From Morganella sibonii (lineage in GTDB: Bacteria > Pseudomonadota > Gammaproteobacteria > Enterobacterales > Enterobacteriaceae), in NCBI RefSeq assembly GCF_040560245.1, contig NZ_JAKMWP010000013.1: 64,000 nucleotides of DNA; one strand, written 5' to 3'. Position numbers and translations under genes: made by a program. Below, one piece after another: positions 35,330-44,479 of this stretch (position 1 is the first letter of the stretch; each line of letters begins with the position of its first letter). Below the pieces are notes generated by a model. It saw only the letters and a program-made list of their open reading frames with translations. It was not told the DNA's origin and made no database searches.

Positions 35330-35437
35330 ATGCTGAAGCTAACCCGGTTAGTCAATAATATTCCATTTAAAACCCGTTTGATTATACTTGGCTTAATTTT
35401 TGTGGTTGTCGGATCGTTGCTGATAATAAACGGATAG
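35330..35437 (+). CDS. Candidate 35-aa single-pass membrane protein
   Basis: A short frame, MLKLTRLVNNIPFKTRLIIL followed by GLIFVVVGSLLIING, has a basic N-terminal part with several Lys/Arg. It then has one uninterrupted hydrophobic segment, the classic make-up of a small inner-membrane protein. AGAGGTAAG at 35318-35326 gives a strong ribosome site 3-4 bases before the ATG. It lies 186 bases after cadA on the same strand in the AT-rich segment. No family is recognised. It may act on CadB or another membrane protein, or be unrelated. Confidence 0.5.
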   Translation: MLKLTRLVNNIPFKTRLIILGLIFVVVGSLLIING

Positions 35438-36074
35438 ATTAATTTAATGTTGATAAATAGTTTTTATTGTTTGTAAAAATAATCAATATATTTAAAAAAC
35501 ATCTTATTATCAGATAGATATGCTGTTAATGGTGCTGATGGCTTGATCCGGATTAGCCATAAATAAAATATCTTATATTTATTATTTACTATTCTTTTTC
35601 TTTATTCGGTAATATATCTGTTATCAATAAAGTTTTCAGTGTAATAATCTTTGTTGTTGTTATCAGTTCCTCACGCTATAAGCATATTAATAAAAAGTCC
35701 CGCCCATCTTCATATATCTTCATCCATATTATAAGTTCCCCCGGGGAAGTCGGTGAAGCCGGTATATCCGAAGTCTGCTTTTATAACCGGAAAGCGTACA
35801 GAATGCGGTATTTCCGCTTGCTATTCATTGTGCTAATCGGGTTTAATAGGTCACTTCCGCTGTTGCGCAATACCTGTAATTAAAACGATTTAGTCAGCGA
35901 AATTGCCGTCTGTGCGAAGTGTTGTTTCTGTTCTCAGACAAGCCTCACCTGACGTCTTTCCGCTGCCTTTTTAATGCTGACCTTTTGCCTCTGACCGGTG
36001 ATAAGGATTGCCATCCGTGCGCGGCACTGCGAAAATACCCTGTATCTGCTTTTTATCCGAACCTGGAGTAGACA
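35438..36074 (+). other. Right edge of the AT-rich segment and tktA leader
   Basis: No gene is seen. The DNA is AT-rich to about 35740 and then returns to chromosomal composition, which I take as the right edge of the acquired cad segment. The last 330 bases would hold the tktA promoter. Confidence 0.45.
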
Positions 36075-38069
36075 ATGACCTCTCGTAAAACGCTTGCTAA
36101 TGCGATTCGCTTCCTGAGTATGGATGCGGTGCAAAAGGCAAATTCCGGACATCCCGGCGCACCAATGGGTATGGCTGATATCGCGGAAGTACTGTGGCGC
36201 GACTATCTGAAGCACAACCCGTCAAATCCGCACTGGAGTGATCGTGACCGCTTTGTGCTGTCAAACGGCCACGGATCCATGCTGATTTACAGCCTGCTGC
36301 ACCTTACCGGGTATGATGTATCGATGGATGACTTAAAAGCCTTCCGTCAGCTGCATTCCAAAACCCCGGGCCATCCTGAATACGGTTATACCCCCGGAGT
36401 GGAAACCACCACCGGGCCGTTAGGCCAGGGTATCGCAAATGCTGTCGGTTTTGCTGTGGCAGAACAGACACTGGCGGCGCAGTTCAACCGTCCGGGGCAC
36501 GATATTGTTGATCATCACACCTACGTCTTTATGGGCGACGGCTGTATGATGGAAGGGATTTCCCACGAGGCCTGCTCTCTGGCCGGTACCCTGAAACTGG
36601 GTAAACTGGTTGCTTTCTACGATGACAACGGCATTTCTATCGACGGTAATGTTCAGGGCTGGTTTACTGATGATACCGCCAAACGGTTTGAGGCTTACGG
36701 CTGGCACGTCGTGCACGGTATTGATGGCCACAATCCGGATCAGATCAAAGCAGCAGTTGAAGACGCTAAAGCTGTCACTGACAAACCATCTCTGCTGATA
36801 TGCAAAACGGTAATTGGTTTCGGTTCTCCGAAGAAAGCCGGTACAGCGGATGCACACGGTTCTCCGCTGGGTGACGCTGAAATTGCTGCCACACGTAAAG
36901 CACTGAACTGGCCGTATGCGCCGTTTGAAATCCCGCAGGAAATTTACACAGAGTGGGATGCAAAAAAAACCGGTGCTGTCGCTGAATCTGAGTGGGATGT
37001 GAAATTCGCTCATTACGAAAAAGCCTTCCCTGAACTGGCCCGCGAATACCGCCGCCGTGTAAACGGTGAACTGCCTGCGCAGTGGGAAGCTGATGCAAAT
37101 GCCTTTATTCAGAATCTCCAGGACAACCCGGCCAGCATTGCCAGCCGCAAAGCATCACAAAATGCACTGGAAGCATTCGGTAAAGTGCTGCCTGAATTTA
37201 TGGGCGGTTCCGCTGACCTGGCACCGAGTAACCTGACCATGTGGTCCGGCTCTGCGCCAATCAATGAAGATAAAGCGGGTAACTACATCCATTACGGCGT
37301 GCGCGAGTTCGGCATGTCTGCCATCATGAACGGTATCGCTCTGCACGGCGGTTTCATTCCTTACGGCGCGACCTTCCTGATGTTCGTTGAATATGCCCGT
37401 AACGCGGTGCGTATGGCGGCACTGATGAAGATCCGCAGCATCTTTGTTTACACTCATGACTCTATCGGTCTGGGTGAAGACGGCCCGACTCACCAGCCGG
37501 TTGAGCAGATCGCCAGCCTGCGTGTGACACCAAACATGAGCACATGGCGTCCGTGTGACCAGGTGGAATCCGCTGTGGCGTGGAAATATGCGATTGAGCG
37601 TAAAAACGGCCCGACATCCCTGATCTTCTCCCGCCAGAATCTGGCACAGCAGCCGCGTACCGCGCAGCAGCTGGCTGATATCGAAAAAGGGGCGTATATC
37701 CTGAAAGATTGCGCAGGTCAGCCGGACGTGATCCTGATTGCCACCGGTTCTGAAGTGGAACTGGCCGTGAAAGCATACGAGCAGCTGACAGCCGAAGGCC
37801 GTAAAGCGCGTGTGGTATCTATGCCGTCCACTGATGCATTCGATAAACAGGATGCGGCGTACCGTGAATCTGTTCTGCCGTCAGCGGTGACAGCACGAGT
37901 TGCTGTTGAAGCGGGTATTGCGGATTACTGGTTCAAATACACCGGTATGCAGGGTGCCATCGTCGGCATGCATTCATTCGGTGAATCTGCACCTGCCGGT
38001 CAGCTGTTCAGTGAGTTTGGTTTCACTGTTGAGAACGTGGTTTCTCAGGCGAAAGCCCTGCTGAAATAA
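36075..38069 (+). CDS. tktA: Transketolase
   Basis: 664-aa thiamine-diphosphate enzyme of the non-oxidative pentose phosphate pathway, transferring two-carbon ketol units. It begins MTSRKTLANAIRFLSMDAVQ, and NSGHPGAPMG and GHGSMLIYSLLHLTGY are substrate/ThDP loops. The ThDP-binding motif GDGCMMEGISHEACSLAGTL continues to YDDNGI. The pyrimidine domain carries HDSIGLGEDGPTHQPVEQ. Same size as E. coli TktA (663). CTGGAG precedes the ATG. It heads the conserved tktA-epd-pgk-fbaA gene run but has its own terminator. Confidence 0.97.
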   Translation: MTSRKTLANAIRFLSMDAVQKANSGHPGAPMGMADIAEVLWRDYLKHNPSNPHWSDRDRFVLSNGHGSMLIYSLLHLTGYDVSMDDLKAFRQLHSKTPGHPEYGYTPGVETTTGPLGQGIANAVGFAVAEQTLAAQFNRPGHDIVDHHTYVFMGDGCMMEGISHEACSLAGTLKLGKLVAFYDDNGISIDGNVQGWFTDDTAKRFEAYGWHVVHGIDGHNPDQIKAAVEDAKAVTDKPSLLICKTVIGFGSPKKAGTADAHGSPLGDAEIAATRKALNWPYAPFEIPQEIYTEWDAKKTGAVAESEWDVKFAHYEKAFPELAREYRRRVNGELPAQWEADANAFIQNLQDNPASIASRKASQNALEAFGKVLPEFMGGSADLAPSNLTMWSGSAPINEDKAGNYIHYGVREFGMSAIMNGIALHGGFIPYGATFLMFVEYARNAVRMAALMKIRSIFVYTHDSIGLGEDGPTHQPVEQIASLRVTPNMSTWRPCDQVESAVAWKYAIERKNGPTSLIFSRQNLAQQPRTAQQLADIEKGAYILKDCAGQPDVILIATGSEVELAVKAYEQLTAEGRKARVVSMPSTDAFDKQDAAYRESVLPSAVTARVAVEAGIADYWFKYTGMQGAIVGMHSFGESAPAGQLFSEFGFTVENVVSQAKALLK

Positions 38070-38088
38070 TCTGCTGATACAGATTCTG

Positions 38089-38128
38089 AAAGCGCATTCC
38101 GGTTTTTTTGACCGAATGCGCTTTTTTT
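38089..38128 (+). terminator. Rho-independent terminator of tktA
   Basis: AAAGCGCATTC (38089-38099) pairs with GAATGCGCTTT (38114-38124), with CGGT/ACCG extending the stem across a bulge. A T-run follows. Confidence 0.9.
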
Positions 38129-38334
38129 ATCTTTGCCTGTCTGACTTTCTTGCGATCTTTTTTCATTTAGCATAACCTGTCTTTAGTAAGCTGAACCGTT
38201 TCAGTCGCAGGGGTATTCAGATTGTGCCGCACGGGATAAAAAAGATTGCGGTTTCTATGATAAATACCCCGTACAAAAACCCGTGAGTCCGTTATTCTTA
38301 GTTCGCTGATAATTTGGCTATTTCTGAGGATACT

Positions 38335-39357
38335 ATGACAATAAAAATTGCAATCAACGGGTTTGGGCGAATCGGGCGGAGTGTGCTGCGGGCGTTGTAT
38401 GAAACCGGGCGTAATACGCAGATTACCGTTGTTGCTATTAACGAACTGGCGGATTCCGAAGGTATTGCACACTTACTTCAATATGACACAAGCCACGGAC
38501 GCTTTTTTAAACCGGTGAAGCTGACAGATAAAAATACACTGAAAGTCGGCGATGACACGATCCGCATCCTGCATGAAGCGGATATTCATCAGCTTCCCTG
38601 GGCGGAACTCGGTGTGGATGTGGTACTTGATTGCAGCGGCGTGTACGGTTCCCGTGATGACGGGCTCGCACATATTGCGGGCGGCGCGAAAAAAGTCCTG
38701 TTTTCCCATCCCGGCGGTAATGACCTGGATGCGACCATTGTCTACGGTGTTAACCATAATACACTGACTGCACAGGATAAAATTGTATCGAACGCGTCCT
38801 GTACCACCAACTGCATCATTCCGGTGATAAAATTACTGGATGAGGGATTCGGTATCGAATCCGGTACGGTGACCACTATTCACGCGGCGATGAATGATCA
38901 GCCGGTGATTGATGCTTATCACAGTGATTTACGGCGCACGCGGGCGGCCGGGCACTCCATCATTCCGGTGGATACCAAACTGGCGGCGGGGATCAGGCGT
39001 ATTTTCCCTAAATTTGAAGATCATTTTGAGGCGATTTCAGTCCGGGTGCCTACAATTAATGTGACGGCGATTGATTTGAGCGTTACCGTCAAAAGTAATG
39101 TCACCACGCAGGATGTAAACCGCCTTCTGCAAAACGCAGCGACGGGGGCATTTCGTGGTATAGTGGACTACACAGAGTTACCGTTAGTCTCGGCGGATTT
39201 TAACCATGATCCGCACAGTGCTATCGTTGACGGCACACAGACCCGCGTCAGCGGACAGCATCTGATAAAAATGCTGGTCTGGTGCGATAACGAATGGGGC
39301 TTTGCGAACCGTATGCTGGATACCACTCTGGTAATGGCTGAGGCGGGTTTTCACTGA
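38335..39357 (+). CDS. epd: D-erythrose-4-phosphate dehydrogenase
   Basis: 340-aa NAD-dependent enzyme making 4-phosphoerythronate from erythrose 4-phosphate, the first step toward pyridoxal phosphate. It is a GAPDH relative: NAD loop INGFGRIGRSVLRALYETG, and catalytic Cys in SNASCTTNCIIPV. The Epd-specific VVAINELADSEGIAHLLQYD and VYGSRDDG segments separate it from GapA. GAGGA lies just upstream of the ATG at 38335, which gives MTIKIAINGF as in E. coli; the 21-base longer frame is rejected. PLP made downstream is the cofactor of CadA, although the genes are separate units. Confidence 0.95.
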   Translation: MTIKIAINGFGRIGRSVLRALYETGRNTQITVVAINELADSEGIAHLLQYDTSHGRFFKPVKLTDKNTLKVGDDTIRILHEADIHQLPWAELGVDVVLDCSGVYGSRDDGLAHIAGGAKKVLFSHPGGNDLDATIVYGVNHNTLTAQDKIVSNASCTTNCIIPVIKLLDEGFGIESGTVTTIHAAMNDQPVIDAYHSDLRRTRAAGHSIIPVDTKLAAGIRRIFPKFEDHFEAISVRVPTINVTAIDLSVTVKSNVTTQDVNRLLQNAATGAFRGIVDYTELPLVSADFNHDPHSAIVDGTQTRVSGQHLIKMLVWCDNEWGFANRMLDTTLVMAEAGFH

Positions 39358-39426
39358 GGGACGGCGTGCCCCGGCAGAAAATTGAACACAATTTAACTGA
39401 TAAGAGAATCAACAAGAGGATTCACC

Positions 39427-40590
39427 ATGTCCGTAATTAAGATGACCGATCTGGATCTGGCGGGTAAACGTATTTTTATCCGTGCTGACCTGAACGTTCC
39501 TGTCAAAGATGGCAAAGTTACCTCTGATGCACGTATCCGTGCCTCGCTCCCGACAATCGAAGCCGCACTGAAACAGGGTGCCAAAGTCATGGTGACCTCT
39601 CACCTCGGCCGTCCGGTTGAAGGGGAATACAACGAAGAGTTTTCACTGAAACCGGTTGTTGATTATCTGGCAGATAAACTGAGCTGCCCGGTGCGCCTGG
39701 AAAAAGATTACCTCAACGGCCTGGAACTGAATGCCGGTGAGCTGGTGGTGCTGGAAAACGTCCGCTTTAACAAAGGCGAGAAAAAAGACGACGAAACCCT
39801 GTCTAAACAGTACGCTGCTCTGTGCGATATTTTTGTGATGGATGCTTTCGGTACTGCACACCGCGCCCAGGCATCGACTCACGGCGTGGCAAAATTTGCC
39901 CCTGTCGCCTGTGCCGGCCCGCTGTTATGGGCGGAGCTGGATGCACTCGGCAAAGCACTGGGTAACCCGGCACGTCCGATGGTCGCGATTGTCGGCGGCT
40001 CCAAAGTCTCCACCAAACTGACGGTTCTGGATTCTCTGTCCAAAATCGCGGATCAGATCATCGTCGGCGGCGGTATCGCCAACACCTTTATCGCAGCGGA
40101 AGGGCACAATGTCGGCCGTTCACTGTATGAAGATGACCTGATCCCTGAAGCAAAAAAATTACTCAGCACCTGTGATATCCCGGTTCCGGTTGATGTCCGC
40201 GTGGCGACTGAGTTCTCTGAAACCGCAGAAGCGGTACTGAAATCAGCCAATGACATCAAAGATGATGAGCAGGTACTGGATATCGGTGACGAATCCGCAT
40301 ACCACCTGGCTGAAATCCTGAAAAATGCCAAAACGATTCTGTGGAATGGTCCGGTCGGCGTGTTTGAGTTCCCTAACTTCCGTAAAGGAACTGAAATCGT
40401 GGCTAACGCGATTGCTGACAGTGACGCATTCTCTATCGCAGGCGGCGGTGATACCCTGGCTGCTATCGATTTATTCGGCATTGCGGATAAAATTTCCTAC
40501 ATCTCTACCGGCGGCGGCGCATTCCTGGAATTCGTCGAAGGCAAAAAACTGCCTGCCGTTGTGATGCTGGAAGAGCGTGCAAAACAGTAA
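39427..40590 (+). CDS. pgk: Phosphoglycerate kinase
   Basis: 387-aa glycolytic kinase transferring phosphate from 1,3-bisphosphoglycerate to ADP. RIFIRADLNVPVKDGKV and TSHLGRPVEGEY are N-domain substrate sites. IVGGSKVSTKL and VGVFEFPNFRKGTEIV (nucleotide-side) and STGGGAFLEFVEGKKLP (hinge/C-domain) are conserved. Length equals E. coli Pgk. It lies 69 bases after epd and 79 before fbaA with no clear terminator between, so it is read as an operon. Confidence 0.98.
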   Translation: MSVIKMTDLDLAGKRIFIRADLNVPVKDGKVTSDARIRASLPTIEAALKQGAKVMVTSHLGRPVEGEYNEEFSLKPVVDYLADKLSCPVRLEKDYLNGLELNAGELVVLENVRFNKGEKKDDETLSKQYAALCDIFVMDAFGTAHRAQASTHGVAKFAPVACAGPLLWAELDALGKALGNPARPMVAIVGGSKVSTKLTVLDSLSKIADQIIVGGGIANTFIAAEGHNVGRSLYEDDLIPEAKKLLSTCDIPVPVDVRVATEFSETAEAVLKSANDIKDDEQVLDIGDESAYHLAEILKNAKTILWNGPVGVFEFPNFRKGTEIVANAIADSDAFSIAGGGDTLAAIDLFGIADKISYISTGGGAFLEFVEGKKLPAVVMLEERAKQ

Positions 40591-40669
40591 CAGTCATAAT
40601 CAGATGACAACAACGGGCGGTGCAGGCCGCCCGTGACAACTTCCGAAAGACCAATACAGGAAATTTGAC

Positions 40670-41746
40670 ATGTCTAAAGTTTTTGATTTTGTAAAACCCG
40701 GTGTCGTCACTGGCGATGATGTTCAGAAAATCTTTGCGGTAGCCAAAGAAAATAATTTTGCACTGCCAGCGGTAAACTGCGTCGGGACAGACTCGATCAA
40801 CGCCGTATTGGAAGCGGCGGCCAAAGTCCGTGCTCCTGTTATTGTTCAGTTCTCAAACGGCGGTGCCGCATTTATCGCCGGTAAAGGTTTCAAAGGCGAA
40901 GGTCAGCAGTCTGCTGTTCTGGGTGCAATCTCCGGTGCGCATCATGTGCATCAGATGGCAGAATATTACGGCGTGCCGGTCATTCTGCATACTGACCACT
41001 GTGCGAAGAAATTACTGCCGTGGTTAGACGGCCTGCTGGACGCCGGTGAGAAACACTTTGCCGCGACCGGTAAACCACTGTTCTCTTCTCACATGATCGA
41101 CCTGTCAGAAGAGTCACTGGAAGAAAACATTGAGATTTGCAGCAAGTACCTGACGCGTATGGCGAAAATCGGTATGACCCTGGAAATCGAACTGGGCTGC
41201 ACCGGTGGTGAGGAAGACGGCGTGGATAACTCCCACCTCGATAACTCCGCACTGTATACCCAGCCGGAAGATGTCGCGTATGCCTATGAAAAACTGAATG
41301 CCATCAGCCCGCGTTTCACTATCGCGGCATCATTCGGTAACGTGCACGGCGTTTACAAGCCGGGTAACGTGCAGTTAACACCGAAAATTCTGCGTAACTC
41401 TCAGGACTATGTTTCTGAGAAATATAACCTGCCGCACAACAGCCTGGATTTCGTATTCCACGGCGGTTCCGGTTCAACTGCGGAAGAAATCAAAGAAGCA
41501 GTGGGTTACGGTGTGGTGAAAATGAATATCGATACCGATACTCAGTGGGCAACCTGGGAAGGTATCCTGCACTACTACCAGAAAAATGAAGGTTATCTGC
41601 AGGGCCAGCTGGGCAACCCGGAAGGCCGGGACAAGCCGAACAAAAAATACTATGACCCGCGTGCATGGTTACGTGCCGGTCAGCAGACAATGATCGAACG
41701 TTTGGAAAAAGCATTCAAAGAACTGAACTGCGTTAACGTTCTGTAA
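40670..41746 (+). CDS. fbaA: Class II fructose-bisphosphate aldolase
   Basis: 358-aa zinc-dependent aldolase that cleaves fructose 1,6-bisphosphate. HTDHCAKKLLPW contains zinc ligands and the catalytic Asp. ELGCTGGEEDGVDNS and FGNVHGVYKPGNV supply further ligands, and FHGGSGSTAEEI with MNIDTDTQWA binds phosphate. Same length as E. coli FbaA (359). It ends the epd-pgk-fbaA run and is followed by a strong terminator; beyond it the ter region replaces the mscS/argO genes usual in E. coli. Confidence 0.98.
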   Translation: MSKVFDFVKPGVVTGDDVQKIFAVAKENNFALPAVNCVGTDSINAVLEAAAKVRAPVIVQFSNGGAAFIAGKGFKGEGQQSAVLGAISGAHHVHQMAEYYGVPVILHTDHCAKKLLPWLDGLLDAGEKHFAATGKPLFSSHMIDLSEESLEENIEICSKYLTRMAKIGMTLEIELGCTGGEEDGVDNSHLDNSALYTQPEDVAYAYEKLNAISPRFTIAASFGNVHGVYKPGNVQLTPKILRNSQDYVSEKYNLPHNSLDFVFHGGSGSTAEEIKEAVGYGVVKMNIDTDTQWATWEGILHYYQKNEGYLQGQLGNPEGRDKPNKKYYDPRAWLRAGQQTMIERLEKAFKELNCVNVL

Positions 41747-41765
41747 TTTGTTGCGTGAATAACAA

Positions 41766-41799
41766 AACCGCCCGGTATTTTACCGGGCGGTTTTTTTGT
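41766..41799 (+). terminator. Rho-independent terminator of fbaA
   Basis: AACCGCCCGGTA (41766-41777) pairs with TACCGGGCGGTT (41781-41792), 12 bp, loop TTT, then seven Ts. The As at its left end may let it serve the convergent TerW-like gene as well. Confidence 0.93.
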
Positions 41800-41804
41800 A
41801 TGAA

Positions 41805-42287
41805 TTATTTTTTCTGCTGGCTTTCATTACGCCGGATTATCGATTCAATTAACTCATCGATATGAAGATTGACCAGCATTTCAACCGCATCACTGCGGGT
41901 TTTGCCGGAAAGAAGTGACAGGTGGTTAATTTTTCTGACTGTTGTGCCGGTCAGCGATAATGACACGGCTTTCTTTTTCTCTTTATCCAGTGACACTTTC
42001 CCGCGGTAATACACGGATTTCGGACTTTCATTGCTGTTCAGTTCTTCACTGAGTTTCTTCAGTGTTTTGCGATCCAGTGTACCGGCATCCGTCATCTCAT
42101 AGGTATGTGACGCTTTCCGGTAGCGGATTTCGGCTGACCAGGTATCACGTAACTCTTTGAATGTACGGGTCAGTGTTGCCTCTGAGCAGCGGAGTGTCGC
42201 CAGGATCTCATCTGACGGAACCGGTTTTCCGGGGCCGAGCAGGGTTGCCAGGGTGAATAAACGAACCTGTCGTGTGCTTAGTTGCAT
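41805..42287 (-). CDS. terW: TerW-like DNA-binding regulator of tellurite resistance
   Basis: 160-aa protein whose N-terminal half is a winged-helix-like DNA-binding domain (MQLSTRQVRLFTLATLLGPG, then CSEATLTRTFKELRDTWSAE). Its C-terminal part (KKKAVSLSLTGTTVRKINH, then SGKTRSDAVEMLVN) resembles a ribbon-helix-helix dimer. From memory, the start MQLxTRQxR and the length of about 155 match TerW, the regulator that binds upstream of the terZABCDE promoter in plasmid R478 and O157 islands. It is the last minus-strand gene of the ter region, 165 bases after the CitE-like gene. Start at 42287 is chosen over an in-frame ATG 27 bases upstream. Confidence 0.65.
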   Translation of the reverse strand: MQLSTRQVRLFTLATLLGPGKPVPSDEILATLRCSEATLTRTFKELRDTWSAEIRYRKASHTYEMTDAGTLDRKTLKKLSEELNSNESPKSVYYRGKVSLDKEKKKAVSLSLTGTTVRKINHLSLLSGKTRSDAVEMLVNLHIDELIESIIRRNESQQKK

Positions 42288-42452
42288 AGTCTGGGGACAC
42301 CTGTATAAAAACAAAGAGACTGAGTAACGATTATCGCGGAACAGCCTGCGCCGCAGATAACTGTACTATTTAATCAGCAAGCCAGAATATATCAAGGCAC
42401 TCAGATATAATAGTACCGGATATTCTGCCTGATGATATTTTTGTCTGCAATA

Positions 42453-43400
42453 TTATGCATTTTGTGTTTTAAACGGTTGTCCGTCAGATTTCCGTTGTGC
42501 GATCCCGTATACCCGTGCCCGGGCCAGAATAGCAGATGCCCAGCGGCGGTGTGTCGCCGGTTCGCACATGGCTCCCTGTGATTTGAATACCGCCTGTGTG
42601 GAGTTCAGTATCCGCAGCGCATCGGCGTGTTCATCGGCAGAGACCCGCAGAGCATGTTCAATCACCGCCACCTGGTTCGGGTGAATCGCGGTTTTACCCA
42701 CCAGCCCGTGAGCAATATCCAGTGCCAGCTCCCGTGTCATGACATCGTGATCATCAATGTGCTCGCACACCGGCGCGGTCATGGCAAAGTCATACGGGGC
42801 AAAAACAGCGACCAGCATTTTAATCACATAGCCCATCGGGCCGTCATACAGTGTGAGATGACGCGGGCGGCGCAGTGAAATAACATTCATCAGGTCATTA
42901 CCGCCGATACGCAGTGCGATGATCCGGTCATGGCAGGGATGGGATTTGAGAACCTGTGCCAGTTCCCGCATCTGCACCACATCACAGACCTCTTCAGTTT
43001 CCAGGGTTGGCATCATGCACAGCGGGGTATCCTGTACCACCTGCCACCAGACCGGCAGCGTTTGCTGTGTGAATTTCGGCAGAACCAGACCGTCGATTGC
43101 ACTGAGATCACAGTGCTCCCGCAGCCATAATCCCATTTCAGGATGACGCGGACGGATAAACACCAGCGGCCAGTTCTGGTTACCGGCACGTTGTTTCTCT
43201 GCCGTCAGTGCCGCCAGGATAACCTGTAAATTATTCAGCGCCTGCGGGAGATCCGCTTCACTGACCGCATCTTCCAGACAAATAATCAGCGAACGCAATC
43301 CGCTGATTTTATTATTGATAACAGCATCTGTGATATCAGTGCGGGTGGCGGGCATGTAGAGTGAAGCCCCTAAATTCCACGGTGAGAGACGCAGAGTCAT
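42453..43400 (-). CDS. CitE-like HpcH/HpaI aldolase/lyase of the ter biosynthetic module
   Basis: 315-aa TIM-barrel protein of the HpcH/HpaI-citrate lyase beta superfamily. SLIICLEDAVSEADLPQAL carries the conserved acidic metal-site region, and FIRPRHPEM, RIIALRIGGNDLMN and GKTAIHPNQVAVIEHAL are the matching catalytic-barrel blocks. Known relatives cleave or form C-C bonds of acyl-CoA or 2-keto acids. In ter loci the substrate is unknown. Its ATG overlaps the stop of the StiP-like gene by 4 bases, so it is translated with it. Confidence 0.8.
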   Translation of the reverse strand: MTLRLSPWNLGASLYMPATRTDITDAVINNKISGLRSLIICLEDAVSEADLPQALNNLQVILAALTAEKQRAGNQNWPLVFIRPRHPEMGLWLREHCDLSAIDGLVLPKFTQQTLPVWWQVVQDTPLCMMPTLETEEVCDVVQMRELAQVLKSHPCHDRIIALRIGGNDLMNVISLRRPRHLTLYDGPMGYVIKMLVAVFAPYDFAMTAPVCEHIDDHDVMTRELALDIAHGLVGKTAIHPNQVAVIEHALRVSADEHADALRILNSTQAVFKSQGAMCEPATHRRWASAILARARVYGIAQRKSDGQPFKTQNA

Positions 43401-44479
43401 GGTGATACCTTCCTGATAATAGTGACGGCGCGGTACTGCCCGAGGGCGTCGCCGGCTTCCGTGATAGTGATCCCTTTCTGACGGGCGAGATAAAGCAGTA
43501 ATTCCACGTCCGGCTCTGTACAGTCACGCACAAAGACATGATCCGGCACCCGGCGCAGGACGGCGCGGGTCGCTTCGGCAATACCGGGTTTGATTCTGTT
43601 CAGGTCACTCACGTCGCAGCGTGCCGCCAGTGCAGTGATCACCGCGAGGCTTTTTGCCCGCAATGCGGCTTTAGTCTCAGGATCGGGAAATACCGCCGCA
43701 GAAACCGCAGTATTCTGCTGACGGCGTAATGCAGCAACAGTACCGGTCAGTGTCCGGCTGCATTCATAAGATTGTAAGTGCTCACAATGAACACAGCCGT
43801 GCGGGCCGGTATCCGACCAGACGGAGCGGGAGATAAGCCCGGAAACCGGTGCTCCCATAATCCCGGAGGGGATCAGCCAGTCATCGTCAGCAGCAGAAAG
43901 CCAGGCGCATCCGGCCGGATCGGCCAGCACTACCAGACGCGGATCGGCCGGGTAGCCGGGTCTGTCTTTCAGGGAACGGATCAGCTCACCGGTGATAGCA
44001 CCTTTGCCTGTCCAGCCGTCCACAAACACAATACCGGCCGTGCCGTGATGGTGTTCGATCCATTCCAGTGCAGCGGTATCAATACCGCGGTCACGGATGA
44101 TGCTGATGCCGTAATGGTGCGAGGTTTTTCCCGAATCACGCAGGGCCTGATGCAGCATCACGCCCAACGGCACACCGGCACGGACCAGACTGACCAGCAC
44201 AACCGGCTGATCAGAAAAATAATCACCCAGCGTACGGGCGAGGGAACTCACATCCAGCGCCAGCCGCGGCGCACCTTTTTCCAGCGCACGGTTAAACAGA
44301 TCAAGATGCCAGGCGGTAGGCGCGGGCTCCTGACTGAGCATATCGGAATAGTGTTTCTGTCCGGACTGAATCAGCTGCTCTTTCACATCAACCGGTGTCA
44401 TATCAATGGTGACCGGCCGGAGCAGAAACTGTACATCATCCGGCAGATAACTGCCTGAGAACGGGGGGAAACTATACAT
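43397..44479 (-). CDS. StiP-family phosphoribosyltransferase/Pelota-like protein of the ter module
   Basis: 360-aa protein of the type named cysteine protease StiP family in databases, as far as I recall. The central part is phosphoribosyltransferase-like, with VVLVSLVRAGVPLGVMLHQA and VFVDGWTGKGAITGELI (the latter is the PRPP-binding loop). The C-terminal part (VPDHVFVRDCTEPDVELLLY, then LARQKGITITEAG) resembles a Pelota-type RNA-binding domain. GAGGT lies 5 bases before the ATG at 44479, giving MYSFPPFSGSYLPDD; the longer frame to 44521 is rejected. It overlaps the HAD gene by 8 bases. Whether it is a protease or a transferase is unresolved. Confidence 0.75.
   Translation of the reverse strand: MYSFPPFSGSYLPDDVQFLLRPVTIDMTPVDVKEQLIQSGQKHYSDMLSQEPAPTAWHLDLFNRALEKGAPRLALDVSSLARTLGDYFSDQPVVLVSLVRAGVPLGVMLHQALRDSGKTSHHYGISIIRDRGIDTAALEWIEHHHGTAGIVFVDGWTGKGAITGELIRSLKDRPGYPADPRLVVLADPAGCAWLSAADDDWLIPSGIMGAPVSGLISRSVWSDTGPHGCVHCEHLQSYECSRTLTGTVAALRRQQNTAVSAAVFPDPETKAALRAKSLAVITALAARCDVSDLNRIKPGIAEATRAVLRRVPDHVFVRDCTEPDVELLLYLARQKGITITEAGDALGQYRAVTIIRKVSP

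Noticed and set aside
43778..44458. 226-codon plus-strand frame inside the StiP-like gene
   Set aside because: Antisense to a conserved, translationally coupled operon gene and without recognisable motifs.
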